Shown here piece after piece: positions 10,809-20,492 of a stretch of DNA of 64,000 nt. Positions within the stretch are counted from its first letter, which is position 1. Every line of letters begins with the position of its first letter. Made by a program: the position numbers and the translations under genes. The notes under the pieces are model-generated. The model was not told where the DNA came from and searched no databases. It saw only the letters and a list, made by a program, of their open reading frames with translations. This stretch comes from Enterobacteriaceae bacterium LSJC7. Lineage in GTDB: Bacteria > Pseudomonadota > Gammaproteobacteria > Enterobacterales > Enterobacteriaceae. The stretch covers positions 174,332 to 238,331 of the forward strand of contig AMFN01000015.1 in assembly GCA_000302695.1 (NCBI GenBank). Direction: 5' to 3'.

Positions 10809-13661
10809 ATGATGCCACTCTCTTTCGTTTTACAGCAGCAATGGCAGGCGGTGGCCGCGCGCTTGCCTGCGTCGGTTAGTGCCGATGCGATTGGCGATGA
10901 GGCCAGAGCAGCGCTGACCTTCAGCGACTTTATCTGTGAAGGCATTCTGGCCGAGCCGGACTGGCTGGTGGAGTTGCAAAACGCGCCGCCGCAGGCGCAA
11001 GAGTGGCAGCAGTATGGCGAGTGGCTTACACAGGCGCTGGCCAGCGTAACGGACGAAGCCGGGCTGATGGCGGCGCTGCGCCGCTTTCGTCGGCGCATCA
11101 TGGTGCGTATTGCCTGGAGCCAGGCGCTGAACCTTGTCGACACGCAGGAGACGCTGCAACAGCTGAGCACGCTTGCTGAAACGCTGATTGTTGCCGCCCG
11201 CGACTGGCTGTGGACGGCCTGCTGTCGCGAGTGGGGCACGCCGACAAACGCACAGGGTGACGCGCAGCCGCTGCTGATTCTTGGCATGGGTAAGCTTGGT
11301 GGCGGCGAGCTTAACTTCTCTTCCGATATCGATTTGATTTTTGCCTGGCCGGAAAACGGTGTCACCCAGGGCGGGCGGCGCGAACTGGATAACGCGCAGT
11401 TTTTTACCCGCCTGGGCCAGCGGCTGATTAAAGTGCTGGATCAGATAACGCCGGAGGGTTTTGTCTACCGCGTGGATATGCGTCTGCGTCCGTTTGGCGA
11501 CAGCGGCCCGCTGGTGCTGAGTTATGCCGCGCTGGAGGATTATTACCAGGAGCAGGGGCGCGACTGGGAGCGCTATGCGATGGTTAAGGCGCGCATCATG
11601 GGTGACAGCGATGATGTCTGGGCGCAGGAGTTGCGGGCCATGCTGCGCCCTTTTGTATTCCGTCGCTACATCGACTTCAGCGTGATCCAGTCGCTGCGCA
11701 ACATGAAGGGCATGATCGCGCGCGAGGTCAGACGCCGTGGCCTGACCGACAACATCAAGCTGGGGGCGGGCGGTATTCGCGAAATCGAATTTATCGTCCA
11801 GGTGTTTCAGTTAATTCGCGGCGGTCGTGAGCCACAGCTACAGGGCCGCGCGCTGCTGCCTACGCTTGCGGCTATCGACAAGCTGCACCTGCTGCCACAA
11901 GGTGATGCGCCGCGCCTGCGCGAAGCCTATCTCTACCTGCGGCGGCTGGAAAACCTGTTGCAGAGCATTAACGATGAGCAAACCCAGACGCTGCCTGGCG
12001 ATGAGCTTAACCGCGCCAGGCTTGCCTGGGGCATGGGCGTGGCGGACTGGCAAACGTTGAATGCACAGTTGCAACATCACATGGCGCAGGTACGCCAGAT
12101 TTTTAACGACCTTATCGGCGACGATGACGAGCAGAGCGAGGAAAGCGCCACGCCGGAAGTCTGGCGCGAACTGTGGCTGGATGCGCCGGACGTGGATGAC
12201 GCGTTGCCGCAATTGAGCCATCTGGCCGACGAAGACCGGCAGAAAGTGATTGCCCAGATAACCGACTTTAAGCGCGATATCGACCGGCGCACGATTGGTC
12301 CGCGCGGGCGTCAGGTGCTCGATCTACTCATGCCTGCACTGCTCAAAGAAGCCTGTGCGCGTGCAGATGCGCCGCTGCCGCTGGCGCGCATTATGCCGCT
12401 GCTGATGGGGATTGTGACCCGCACCACGTACCTTGAGTTGCTGGTGGAATACCCCGGCGCGTTACAGCACCTGATTCGCCTGTGTGCCGCTTCACCGATG
12501 GTGGCAAGCCAGCTGGCGCACTATCCGCTGCTGCTTGACGAGTTGCTTGACCCTAACACGCTGTACCAGCCGCCTGCGCCGGGCGCCTGGCACGACGAGT
12601 TGCGCCAGTACCTGCTGCGCGTGCCAGAAGACGACGAAGAGCAACAGCTTGAGGCGCTGCGCCAGTTCAAACAGGTACAGCAGTTGCGCGTGGCGGCGGC
12701 AGATATCGCCGGTACGCTGCCGGTGATGAAAGTGAGCGATAACCTCACCTGGCTTGCCGAGGCGATGATTGATGCCGTGGTGCAGCAGGCCTGGCGACAA
12801 ATGGCGGCGCGCTACGGCCAGCCAACGCACCTGCGCGAGCGCGGCGGGCGCGGCTTTGCCGTGGTGGGCTACGGCAAACTTGGCGGCTGGGAGCTGGGCT
12901 ATAGCTCAGACCTGGATTTGGTGTTCCTGCACGATTGCCCGACCGATGTGGTGACCGACGGTGAGCGTGAAATCGACGGGCGTCAGTTCTACCTGCGCCT
13001 GGCGCAGCGCATCATGCACCTTTTCAGCACCCGTACTTCGTCCGGCATTCTCTATGAGGTAGACGCTCGTCTGCGCCCGTCCGGGGCCGCCGGGATGCTG
13101 GTGACCACCGCCGATGCCTTTGCCGATTATCAGCAAAACGAGGCCTGGACCTGGGAGCACCAGGCACTGGTGCGCGCGCGCGTGGTGTATGGCGATCCGG
13201 GGCTATGCGCCCGCTTTGACGCCGTGCGTAAACACATCCTCTCGACAGCGCGCGACGGTGAGACGCTGCGCGTGGAAGTCAGAGAGATGCGCGAGAAAAT
13301 GCGCGAGCATCTGGGCAATAAACAGCGCGAACGCTTTGATATCAAAGCTGATGAGGGCGGCATTACCGATATTGAGTTCATCACCCAGTACCTGGTGTTG
13401 CGCTATGCGCACCAGGCGCCGGGGCTGACGCGCTGGTCGGATAACGTGCGCATTCTCGAACTTCTGGCACAAAACGGCATTATGGATGAAGACGAGGCGC
13501 GGGCGCTGACCCATGCTTACGTCACGCTGCGTGACGCGCTACATCACCTTGCGCTACAGGAGCAGCCGGGCAATGTTGCGCTGACGGCGTTTGTCGCTGA
13601 GCGCGAGCAGGTGCAGCGAAGCTGGCAAAAATGGCTGGGGGCGGCGCAGGCGCGCGCGTAA
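10809..13661 (+). CDS. glnE: Bifunctional glutamine synthetase adenylyltransferase/adenylyl-removing enzyme
   Basis: Controls nitrogen assimilation by adenylylating and deadenylylating glutamine synthetase in response to PII and glutamine. The 950-residue product carries two nucleotidyltransferase domains. The N-terminal adenylyl-removing one has [20 protein letters not shown] (near 159-178). The C-terminal adenylylating one has [20 protein letters not shown] (near 687-706). The start at 10809 ([13 protein letters not shown]) has TAAGG 8 bp upstream and aligns with E. coli. The frame is open well upstream inside ygiF, which is a shadow. Confidence 0.97.
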   Translation: MMPLSFVLQQQWQAVAARLPASVSADAIGDEARAALTFSDFICEGILAEPDWLVELQNAPPQAQEWQQYGEWLTQALASVTDEAGLMAALRRFRRRIMVRIAWSQALNLVDTQETLQQLSTLAETLIVAARDWLWTACCREWGTPTNAQGDAQPLLILGMGKLGGGELNFSSDIDLIFAWPENGVTQGGRRELDNAQFFTRLGQRLIKVLDQITPEGFVYRVDMRLRPFGDSGPLVLSYAALEDYYQEQGRDWERYAMVKARIMGDSDDVWAQELRAMLRPFVFRRYIDFSVIQSLRNMKGMIAREVRRRGLTDNIKLGAGGIREIEFIVQVFQLIRGGREPQLQGRALLPTLAAIDKLHLLPQGDAPRLREAYLYLRRLENLLQSINDEQTQTLPGDELNRARLAWGMGVADWQTLNAQLQHHMAQVRQIFNDLIGDDDEQSEESATPEVWRELWLDAPDVDDALPQLSHLADEDRQKVIAQITDFKRDIDRRTIGPRGRQVLDLLMPALLKEACARADAPLPLARIMPLLMGIVTRTTYLELLVEYPGALQHLIRLCAASPMVASQLAHYPLLLDELLDPNTLYQPPAPGAWHDELRQYLLRVPEDDEEQQLEALRQFKQVQQLRVAAADIAGTLPVMKVSDNLTWLAEAMIDAVVQQAWRQMAARYGQPTHLRERGGRGFAVVGYGKLGGWELGYSSDLDLVFLHDCPTDVVTDGEREIDGRQFYLRLAQRIMHLFSTRTSSGILYEVDARLRPSGAAGMLVTTADAFADYQQNEAWTWEHQALVRARVVYGDPGLCARFDAVRKHILSTARDGETLRVEVREMREKMREHLGNKQRERFDIKADEGGITDIEFITQYLVLRYAHQAPGLTRWSDNVRILELLAQNGIMDEDEARALTHAYVTLRDALHHLALQEQPGNVALTAFVAEREQVQRSWQKWLGAAQARA

Positions 13662-13710
13662 TTATGCTATTATCGCGCGCAAATTTTAGTTTCTCGCTGG
13701 AGAGTCAGGA

Positions 13711-15138
13711 ATGAAAGTAACGCTGCCCGAATTTAACCGCGCTGGCGTCATGGTGGTTGGCGATGTGATGCTGGACCGCTACTGGTACGGCCCAACCAGC
13801 CGTATTTCCCCGGAAGCTCCGGTGCCGGTAGTGAAAGTGGATACTATCGAGGAGCGCCCCGGCGGTGCGGCCAACGTGGCAATGAACATTGCGTCTCTGG
13901 GGGCGTCTTCGCGCCTGGTGGGCCTGACCGGGATTGACGATGCGGCGCGGGCGCTGAGCCAGGCGCTGGCTAACGTGAATGTGCGCTGTGACTTCGTTTC
14001 GGTGGCGACCCATCCAACGATTACCAAGCTGCGCGTGCTGTCGCGCAACCAGCAGCTGATTCGCCTGGATTTTGAAGAAGGCTTTGAGGGCGTAGATCCG
14101 CAGCCTCTGCATGAGCGCATCACCCAGGCACTGCCGCAGATTGGCGCGCTGGTGCTGTCTGACTACGCCAAAGGCGCATTAAACAGCGTACAGCAGATGA
14201 TTCAGCTGGCACGTGCGGCGAAAGTGCCGGTGCTTATCGACCCGAAAGGGACTGATTTTGAGCGCTATCGCGGGGCGACGCTGCTGACGCCGAACCTGTC
14301 AGAATTTGAAGCTGTGACGGGCAAATGCCGCAGCGAAGACGAGTTGGTTGAGCGCGGCATGAAGGTGATTGCAGACTACGATCTGGCGGCGCTACTGATT
14401 ACGCGCTCGGAGCAGGGCATGACGCTGCTGCAACCAGGCAAAGCGCCGCTGCATCTGCCAACCCAGGCGCAGGAAGTTTACGACGTGACCGGCGCCGGAG
14501 ATACCGTGATTGGCGTGCTGGCGGCAACGCTTGCCTCTGGCAAGACGCTGGAAGAAGCCTGCTATTTTGCTAACGCGGCGGCGGGCGTGGTGGTGGGCAA
14601 ACTCGGTACGTCTACCGTTTCACCCATCGAGCTTGAAAACGCCGTGCGCGGGCGTGCCGAAACCGGTTTTGGCGTGATGAACGAACAGGAACTCAAGCAA
14701 GCGGTTGCGGATGCCCGCAAGCGCGGTGAGAAAGTGGTGATGACCAACGGCGTGTTTGACATTCTGCACGCGGGCCACGTTTCCTATCTTGCTAACGCAC
14801 GCAAACTGGGCGACCGCCTGATTGTGGCGGTTAACAGCGATGCCTCAACCCGCAGGCTTAAGGGCGAAACCCGCCCGGTGAACCCGCAGGAACAGCGCAT
14901 GATTGTGCTGGGTGCGCTGGAGTCGGTGGACTGGGTGGTGCCGTTTGAAGAAGACACGCCGCAGCGCCTGATTGCCGAAGTCCTGCCGGATCTGCTGGTG
15001 AAAGGCGGTGATTACAAGCCGGAAGACATCGCGGGCAGCAAAGAAGTGTGGGCCAACGGCGGCGATGTGATGGTGCTGAACTTTGAAGACGGTTGCTCAA
15101 CCACCAACATCATCAAAAAGATCCAGAAAGATAAGTAA
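13711..15138 (+). CDS. hldE: Bifunctional heptose 7-phosphate kinase/heptose 1-phosphate adenylyltransferase
   Basis: Makes ADP-heptose for the lipopolysaccharide inner core. The 475-residue product has an N-terminal ribokinase-like kinase domain (about 1-318) with GGAANVAMN and the catalytic DVTGAGDTV (about 257-265). The C-terminal nucleotidyltransferase domain starts near 343 with [15 protein letters not shown], which contains the HxGH motif. The start has GGAGAGTCAGGA upstream. It may be read through from glnE (49-bp gap) or from its own promoter. A bidirectional terminator follows. Confidence 0.97.
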   Translation: MKVTLPEFNRAGVMVVGDVMLDRYWYGPTSRISPEAPVPVVKVDTIEERPGGAANVAMNIASLGASSRLVGLTGIDDAARALSQALANVNVRCDFVSVATHPTITKLRVLSRNQQLIRLDFEEGFEGVDPQPLHERITQALPQIGALVLSDYAKGALNSVQQMIQLARAAKVPVLIDPKGTDFERYRGATLLTPNLSEFEAVTGKCRSEDELVERGMKVIADYDLAALLITRSEQGMTLLQPGKAPLHLPTQAQEVYDVTGAGDTVIGVLAATLASGKTLEEACYFANAAAGVVVGKLGTSTVSPIELENAVRGRAETGFGVMNEQELKQAVADARKRGEKVVMTNGVFDILHAGHVSYLANARKLGDRLIVAVNSDASTRRLKGETRPVNPQEQRMIVLGALESVDWVVPFEEDTPQRLIAEVLPDLLVKGGDYKPEDIAGSKEVWANGGDVMVLNFEDGCSTTNIIKKIQKDK

Positions 15139-15160
15139 GTGATTGCTTATCAGCCGAGAT

Positions 15161-15190
15161 AAAAAACGCCCCGACTGGGGCGTTTTTGTT
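15161..15190. terminator. Bidirectional terminator between hldE and ubiK
   Basis: A-run, stem AACGCCCC, loop GACT, GGGGCGTT, T-run. It serves the convergent hldE and ubiK transcripts. Confidence 0.85.
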
Positions 15191-15191
15191 A

Positions 15192-15512
15192 TCAGGACTG
15201 CACGTCGTCGTTTTTAGCCGTTGGCGGGATCTCAACGGCGGGCGTTGGCACCGGTGCCGGTGCTACGGGCGCGCTGCGGCTTTCAAGCTCTGCCAGGCGC
15301 TGTTCCAGCACGCTCAGTTTCTCACGCGTGCGCAGTAGCACCTGAGTCTGGATATCAAATTCTTCACGGCTCACCAGATCGAGGCGGCCCAACTGTGCCT
15401 GCAATGTCTGGCGAATCTTTTTCTCTACATCTTCCCCGAATTCGCGGATCCCTTTCGGCATCGATTCATGGATCTGACGGGCGATCTGTTCAATTTTCTT
15501 CGGGTCAATCAT
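15192..15512 (-). CDS. ubiK: Ubiquinone biosynthesis accessory factor UbiK (YqiC)
   Basis: Accessory protein of aerobic ubiquinone biosynthesis, also known as a membrane-fusogenic BMFP-family protein. The 106-residue product begins [19 protein letters not shown] and forms a long amphipathic/coiled-coil segment (about 35-75). It ends in a Pro/Ala/Val-rich tail (about 78-98) longer than in the 96-residue E. coli protein as I recall it. The frame is open to 15611, but the ATG at 15512 with an AGGGA upstream gives the conserved N-terminus. Divergent from ribB. Confidence 0.93.
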   Translation of the reverse strand: MIDPKKIEQIARQIHESMPKGIREFGEDVEKKIRQTLQAQLGRLDLVSREEFDIQTQVLLRTREKLSVLEQRLAELESRSAPVAPAPVPTPAVEIPPTAKNDDVQS

Positions 15513-15690
15513 GGTAGTTCCCTGTGATGGACGGTGTTTGTTTAAGTGTAATCGCTGATGTGCGCAGGATAAACCTAAATTGCCGTTAAGCGTGTGCGGG
15601 GTGCCAGGCAAATTGCAGCAGGCGCATATGCTTAGATAATAAACGGCGTTGCCGGAGAAAGTAATTAGCGTTATAGTGACTTTGCTTATT

Positions 15691-15832
15691 CTCAGGGCGG
15701 GGTGTAATTCCCCACCGGCGGTAAATCAGCGTACGCTGAAAGCCCGCGAGCGCTCCGGCTCACCAGTCGGAGGTCAGCAGACTCGGTGAGATTCCGGGGC
15801 CGACGGTTATAGTCCGGATGGGAGAGGATAAC
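15691..15832 (+). promoter_or_regulatory. FMN riboswitch (RFN element, SroG-like)
   Basis: Leader of ribB with the conserved RFN elements in order: CAGGGCGGGGTG, AATTCCCCACCGGCGGTAAA, AGCCCGCGAGCG, GTCAGCAG, ATTCCGGGGCCGACGGT and AGTCCGGATGGGAGAGGATA. In this family FMN binding represses downstream riboflavin genes. In E. coli the region also yields the small RNA SroG. It ends about 112 bp before ribB, leaving room for an expression platform. Confidence 0.95.
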
Positions 15833-15944
15833 GATTCACGTTGGGCGCTTGCGCCTAGGTACGTATTTGTTATAGCCGTTTACGGCATCCCCCAAAGACC
15901 GCCCTGGTTCTGGTAATCCATAATATTAACGAGGTTAATTTACC

Positions 15945-16598
15945 ATGAATCAGACGCTGCTTTCTGCATTTGGCACTTCTTCTGAACGCGTTGAACACGC
16001 TCTGGCCGCGCTGCGCGCAGGCCGAGGTGTGATGGTGCTTGATGACGAAGACCGTGAAAACGAAGGCGATATGATTTTCGCCGCTGAAAACATGACCGTT
16101 GAGCAAATGGCGCTGACCATTCGCCACGGCAGCGGCATTGTTTGCCTGTGCCTGACCGAAGAGCGCCGCAAACAGCTCGACCTGCCGATGATGGTTGAAA
16201 ACAACACCAGCGCCTACGGCACCGGTTTTACCGTGACCATTGAAGCGGCAAAAGGCGTGACCACCGGCGTTTCTGCCGCCGACAGGCTGACCACTGTGCG
16301 CGCTGCTATTGCTGATGGCGCCGTACCGGCTGACCTGAACCGCCCGGGCCATGTGTTCCCGCTGCGCGCACGTGAAGGCGGCGTGTTAACCCGCGGCGGC
16401 CACACCGAAGCGACTATCGATCTTGTCACGCTCGCGGGCTTTAAGCCAGCGGGTGTACTGTGTGAACTGACCAACGATGACGGCACCATGGCGCGTGCGC
16501 CAGAGTGCATCGCGTTTGCCCGCGAGCACAACATGGCGGTTGTCACGATTGAAGATCTGGTGGCGTACCGCCAGGCGCATGAACGCAAAGCAAGCTAA
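15945..16598 (+). CDS. ribB: 3,4-dihydroxy-2-butanone-4-phosphate synthase
   Basis: Converts ribulose 5-phosphate to dihydroxybutanone phosphate and formate for riboflavin synthesis. The 217-residue product equals the E. coli length. The acidic metal-binding signature [10 protein letters not shown] is at residues 33-42, followed by TGVSAADR and the RxGHTEA motif ([11 protein letters not shown]). It is the stand-alone RibB type with no fused RibA. Control is by the FMN riboswitch immediately upstream. A terminator shared with convergent zupT follows. Confidence 0.98.
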   Translation: MNQTLLSAFGTSSERVEHALAALRAGRGVMVLDDEDRENEGDMIFAAENMTVEQMALTIRHGSGIVCLCLTEERRKQLDLPMMVENNTSAYGTGFTVTIEAAKGVTTGVSAADRLTTVRAAIADGAVPADLNRPGHVFPLRAREGGVLTRGGHTEATIDLVTLAGFKPAGVLCELTNDDGTMARAPECIAFAREHNMAVVTIEDLVAYRQAHERKAS

Positions 16599-16617
16599 GC
16601 CTGCCTTGTACAGACAG

Positions 16618-16648
16618 CAAAAAACCCGGCACCGCCGGGTTTTTTTAT
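16618..16648. terminator. Bidirectional terminator between ribB and zupT
   Basis: A-run, stem ACCCGGC, loop ACC, GCCGGGT, then a run of seven or more T. Confidence 0.85.
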
Positions 16649-16660
16649 ACGCTCGCCTTT

Positions 16661-17428
16661 TCAGCCGATGCCGGCGCTTTGCAATAGCGTCAGGCTAAAG
16701 CCCATCACCGCCATGCCGCACAGCACGCCGTAGCTTGGGTTGTTGTCCGGGTCGATTTCTTTGGCAAGCGGCATCAGTTCATCGACCGATAGCGCGACCA
16801 TAATGCCCGCCACAGCCGCCATGACAGCCGCCATCACCACGGGCGACACCATGCTGCCGAGAATCAACCACGCCAGCAGCCCGCCGAGGATCTCGGCAAA
16901 GCCGGAGATACCGGCCCAGAAAATAGCTTTGCGTTTGGAGTTGGTTGCGGCATACACCGGACCGGCCACCGCCAGCCCTTCAGGAATGTTGTGCAGTGCG
17001 ACGGCAAGCGCAATCCCTATCCCGAGATCCAGATCGCTGCTGGCGGTCACAAACGTGGCAACCCCTTCCGGGAAGTTATGCAGACTGATACCAAGGGTCA
17101 GCAGCATCGCGGTGCGCCCGATGTTGCGCTTTTTGAGCGTGCCGTCGGTGAGATCCTGCGCGTGTGCGTGCGGCAGTGCGCGATCGAGGGCGAAATAGCC
17201 CAGCAAACCGAGCATAAACATGCCGTAGCCCAGCACCGGGGACATGCCTTCAGTATGAAGTGCGGCAGGCAGCATCTCCATGAGTGAGATAAGCAGCATA
17301 ATCCCGGCGGCAAAACCCAGCGAAAACGCCAGCAGGCGATTAGAGGGCTTCTGGCCCAGCACGCCAAGAAAAGCGCCAATAAAGGTGGCGCCGCCCGCCA
17401 GCAGGGTCAGGAGCAAAGGCACTGACAT
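16661..17428 (-). CDS. zupT: ZIP-family metal transporter ZupT
   Basis: Inner-membrane uptake system for zinc and other divalent metals, including iron. The 255-residue product has about eight membrane segments and the paired ZIP metal-site motifs HNFPEG and HNIPEGLA. The histidine-rich loop is short (PHAHAQD). Two in-frame ATGs lie further upstream. ATG 17428 ([10 protein letters not shown]) is preferred because GGAG is 6 bp upstream and the N-terminus matches E. coli. A Fur-box-like sequence lies just upstream. The ygiD gene is divergent. Confidence 0.96.
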   Translation of the reverse strand: MSVPLLLTLLAGGATFIGAFLGVLGQKPSNRLLAFSLGFAAGIMLLISLMEMLPAALHTEGMSPVLGYGMFMLGLLGYFALDRALPHAHAQDLTDGTLKKRNIGRTAMLLTLGISLHNFPEGVATFVTASSDLDLGIGIALAVALHNIPEGLAVAGPVYAATNSKRKAIFWAGISGFAEILGGLLAWLILGSMVSPVVMAAVMAAVAGIMVALSVDELMPLAKEIDPDNNPSYGVLCGMAVMGFSLTLLQSAGIG

Positions 17429-17443
17429 GAGTAACTCCATATT

Positions 17444-17471
17444 GATAATAATTCTCATTAATAATAATGAG
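17444..17471. promoter_or_regulatory. Fur-box-like site upstream of zupT
   Basis: The 19-mer at 17444-17462 (GATAATAATTCTCATTAAT) matches the Fur consensus at 14 of 19 positions by eye. It overlaps a perfect inverted repeat CTCATTA-ATAA-TAATGAG (17454-17471). The site is 16-43 bp upstream of the zupT start, so binding would block the promoter or initiation region. Regulation is inferred. Confidence 0.45.
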
Positions 17472-17616
17472 CGATGCTACAAAAAGCGACATCTCGCTGA
17501 GAGCTTTACTCAACGCTGACATTCAAATTTTCTGACAGTCTCTGTCATGGTTATCCGCCTGTGTCACACGACAAAAGGCGCTAAGGTAGTGTCATCACTT
17601 TTTAAACCAGGACAAC

Positions 17617-18408
17617 ATGATGAGCACTCGCCGCATCCCCGCACTGTTCCTCGGCCACGGTAGTCCGATGAACGTACTGGAAGATAACCAATATACCCGC
17701 ACGTGGCAGCATTTGGGAGAGACGTTGCCACGCCCGAAAGCAATTGTTGCTGTGTCTGCTCACTGGTTTACCCGCGGCACTGGCGTGACCGCAATGACCC
17801 AGCCGCCGACCATCCATGACTTTGGCGGCTTCCCGCAGGCGCTGTACGACACGCAATACCCGGCACCGGGTTCGCCGGAGCTAGCGCAGCGCGTGGTGGA
17901 ACTGCTTTCGCCAACGCCGGTTACGCTTGATACCCAGGCCTGGGGTTTTGACCACGGCTCCTGGGGCGTGCTGATTAAAATGTATCCGCAGGCAGATATT
18001 CCGATGATTCAGCTGAGTATCGATAGCAATCAACCTGCGCACTGGCATCTGGAAGCCGGACGCCGACTGGCAAGCCTGCGTGACGAAGGTGTGTTGCTGG
18101 TTGCCAGCGGTAACGTGGTGCATAACCTGCGCGCGGCGCGCTGGGAAGGCGGCAACGCGCCTTATCCGTGGGCAAGCTCGTTTAATGATTTTGTTAAAGA
18201 TAACCTGATGTGGCGCGGTGATGCGGCCCAGCATCCGCTGGTGAACTATGCCGCACGTGAAGATGCCTTGCTGGCCAACCCAACGCCGGAGCACTTCCTG
18301 CCGCTGCTGTATACGCTTGGTGCCTGGGATGGCAGCGAGCCGGTGAGCATGCCAACAGACGGCATTGAAATGGGTTCACTCAGCATGCTGTCGGTACAGG
18401 TAGGTTAA
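17617..18408 (+). CDS. ygiD: 4,5-DOPA-extradiol-type dioxygenase YgiD
   Basis: LigB-superfamily non-haem dioxygenase. E. coli YgiD is reported as a DOPA 4,5-dioxygenase, but the physiological substrate is unclear. The 263-residue product shows the metal-binding GHGSPMN near residues 14-20, VVSAHWFTRG-like ligand residues (VSAHWFT), PPTIHDFGGFP and FDHGSWGVL. The second ATG (17620) sits at a better distance from AGGA (17609-17612), so the true start may be one codon later. It stands alone between zupT and ygiC. Confidence 0.92.
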   Translation: MMSTRRIPALFLGHGSPMNVLEDNQYTRTWQHLGETLPRPKAIVAVSAHWFTRGTGVTAMTQPPTIHDFGGFPQALYDTQYPAPGSPELAQRVVELLSPTPVTLDTQAWGFDHGSWGVLIKMYPQADIPMIQLSIDSNQPAHWHLEAGRRLASLRDEGVLLVASGNVVHNLRAARWEGGNAPYPWASSFNDFVKDNLMWRGDAAQHPLVNYAAREDALLANPTPEHFLPLLYTLGAWDGSEPVSMPTDGIEMGSLSMLSVQVG

Positions 18409-18410
18409 GT

Positions 18411-18442
18411 AAAAAAGCCGTCTTCTACAGAAGACGGCTTTC
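18411..18442. terminator. Bidirectional terminator between ygiD and ygiC
   Basis: A-run, stem AAAGCCGTCTTCT with a short loop and AGAAGACGGCTTT. The A/T-run is stronger for the minus-strand ygiC transcript. Confidence 0.75.
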
Positions 18443-18505
18443 AGGTATATCGGTTAAGGCAACCTCAGCGTCGCGTGCGCTAAGAATGGGATCTTCTACG
18501 CTGTG

Positions 18506-19666
18506 TTATTCCACAAAAATATGCGGATAGAAACGCGACAGATCCTGGGTGATCAACTCTTTATCTTCACGTAAACCAATGCCCGCAGGCTGGTCGTTGA
18601 TAAGCCAGCTGCCAATTAACGTGTAGCTGTCACCAAACTTCGGTAGCGGATGGAACTGCTGAATAATGGAGCCTTCTTCACCGTATGGGCCGTCAACGCG
18701 CGCGATTTCCTGGCCATTTTCCACAATCTGGATATTGGCCCCTTCGCGGGAGAACAGCGGCTTGACCACATATTTATCCAGCGGCGGATGGTCTTCGTCG
18801 GCGAAGTAGGCCGGCAACAGGTTGGGGTGATTCGGGAACATTTCCCACAGCATCGGTAGCAGCGCTTTGTTTGAAATGATGCTCTTCCAGGCCGGTTCCA
18901 GCCAGCGTACGCCAGCGTCTTCAAGCTTGGTGGAGAACATTTCACGCAGCATAAACTCCCACGGATAGAGCTTAAACAGGTTACTGATGACCTGATCCTG
19001 CATATCGGTAAACTGGCCTTTTTCACCCAGGCCAATGTCTTCCATATACAGAAACTCTGTGGCAACGCCGGCTTCTGCGGCGCAGTCCTGCAAGTACTGA
19101 ACGGTCCCCCTGTCTTCTACCGTATCCCGGCAGCAGGCCAGGTGTAGCAGGCCAAAGCCGTGCTTTTCACGCAGTTCGCCAAAGCGCTCAATAATCTTTT
19201 CCTGGATGCTGTTGAACTGGTCGCTACCCGCAGGCAGGTTGCCCGCGTTCAGCTGATCTTCAAGCCAGATCCACTGGAAAAATGCGGCTTCGTATAAAGA
19301 GGTCGGCGTATCGGCGTTGTTCTCAAGCAGTTTGGGGTCGCCCAGGCCGTCCCAGGCCAGGTCCAGACGCGAATAGAGCGACGGCTGGTGGGTCTTCCAC
19401 GACTGGCGCACGAACTCGCGGGTATGCTTAGGGATACGGAAACGGTCCATCAGCGCGTCGCTGTCGACCACTTTTTCCACCACTTGTAAGCACATCTGGT
19501 GCAGTTCGGCGGTCACTTCCTCAAGCTTTTCGACCTGCTCGCCACTCAGCTTGTAGTAAGCGTCCTCACACCAGTACGGTTCACCGTACATGGTGTGAAA
19601 ATTAAAACCGTATTCGGCGGCTTTTTCGCGCCAGTCAGGACGCTCGGTAATGCTAACCCTTTCCAT
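18506..19666 (-). CDS. ygiC: Glutathionylspermidine synthase-like ATP-grasp protein YgiC
   Basis: Homologue of the synthetase domain of Gsp, an ATP-grasp C-N ligase. The biological substrate is unknown. The 386-residue product equals the E. coli length and contains the family stretches [23 protein letters not shown] (ATP-grasp core) and [14 protein letters not shown]. The N-terminal amidase domain of full Gsp is missing, as expected for YgiC. It lies 3 bp after ygiB and is the last gene of the tolC-ygiB-ygiC operon. That arrangement suggests an envelope role, which is an inference. Confidence 0.93.
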   Translation of the reverse strand: MERVSITERPDWREKAAEYGFNFHTMYGEPYWCEDAYYKLSGEQVEKLEEVTAELHQMCLQVVEKVVDSDALMDRFRIPKHTREFVRQSWKTHQPSLYSRLDLAWDGLGDPKLLENNADTPTSLYEAAFFQWIWLEDQLNAGNLPAGSDQFNSIQEKIIERFGELREKHGFGLLHLACCRDTVEDRGTVQYLQDCAAEAGVATEFLYMEDIGLGEKGQFTDMQDQVISNLFKLYPWEFMLREMFSTKLEDAGVRWLEPAWKSIISNKALLPMLWEMFPNHPNLLPAYFADEDHPPLDKYVVKPLFSREGANIQIVENGQEIARVDGPYGEEGSIIQQFHPLPKFGDSYTLIGSWLINDQPAGIGLREDKELITQDLSRFYPHIFVE

Positions 19667-19669
19667 GAA

Positions 19670-20338
19670 TCAGCCACCCATCGAGTTGCGGGTGCTGTTA
19701 CCGGTCGCGCTACGCTGCATGGTGGTCTGCTTCGCCACCGATTCACCAAAGCCACCGCGGGTGATGGTTGAGGTGGTTGCAGGCTTCGGTGCCATTGCGG
19801 TTTTCGGTACCGTCATGGTGCGGCCCGGCTGCGCGGCGCCATAGCTTTTGCCTGCGGCATCAGAGTACTTGCCGTAGGCCGGGCTTGCCGGGTTTTTCGA
19901 GCTGAACAGCGGCTGTTGCGCGAAGCCGCCGCTCATCATGCGGCCCATCATGTAGCCTGCCATCAGCGGCATCCAGAAGCTGCCGCTGGACTGGGCCTGT
20001 GCCTGGTTTTCACCTCCGGCCAGGCTTGCCTGAGCCGGTGCCTGCTGGCACTGGCCTTCACCAAATTCAGCCACGCAGTCTTCGCGGGTGGCGTACTTCG
20101 GTGCGGTGCGTTCGGCTTCTTTCTGGGCATTATTCCAGGCCGTGGTGCATTCGGCCGATTTGCCCGGGTTTGCCTGAGAACAGTCATCGGCGTTCTGATA
20201 CAGAGAGACGGTTTCGTCGCTCTGTTCACAACCTGCCAGCATAAATACGGCAGTGACGGCCAGCGCGACGGGTGTTAAGTGGCGTGCGCCCCAGTTCTTG
20301 CGGAACGACGCGTGATTGATTGTTTTTGTCCGTTTCAT
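19670..20338 (-). CDS. ygiB: DUF1190 lipoprotein YgiB
   Basis: Predicted lipoprotein of unknown function. The 222-residue product has a signal segment ending in the lipobox LAGC (about residues 33-36). A conserved Cys-rich region follows ([30 protein letters not shown]), then a Gly/Met-rich patch ([17 protein letters not shown]) and a Ser/Thr/Gly/Arg-rich tail. This is the DUF1190 layout of E. coli YgiB. It sits between tolC and ygiC on the same strand. A strong hairpin separates it from tolC. Confidence 0.92.
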   Translation of the reverse strand: MKRTKTINHASFRKNWGARHLTPVALAVTAVFMLAGCEQSDETVSLYQNADDCSQANPGKSAECTTAWNNAQKEAERTAPKYATREDCVAEFGEGQCQQAPAQASLAGGENQAQAQSSGSFWMPLMAGYMMGRMMSGGFAQQPLFSSKNPASPAYGKYSDAAGKSYGAAQPGRTMTVPKTAMAPKPATTSTITRGGFGESVAKQTTMQRSATGNSTRNSMGG

Positions 20339-20455
20339 CGTTGTCTTCCTGAATTCCAGAGGTAATACAAAATAATGCTGCTAAGGATAGGGGATGAATG
20401 GTTGAATTTAAAGCACAACGGCAGAGGATTGCGGGGTTATTTACGTTGCCTTACG

Positions 20456-20486
20456 CAGGAGGTGCTCAGGTTCAGAGCACCTCCTG
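20456..20486. promoter_or_regulatory. Perfect 12-bp hairpin in the tolC-ygiB intergenic region
   Basis: CAGGAGGTGCTC (20456-20467), loop AGGTTCA, GAGCACCTCCTG (20475-20486). It begins 7 bp before the tolC stop end in transcript terms and has no T-run, so it looks like an mRNA-stabilising or attenuating hairpin rather than a full terminator. Confidence 0.6.
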
Positions 20487-20492
20487 TATAGA

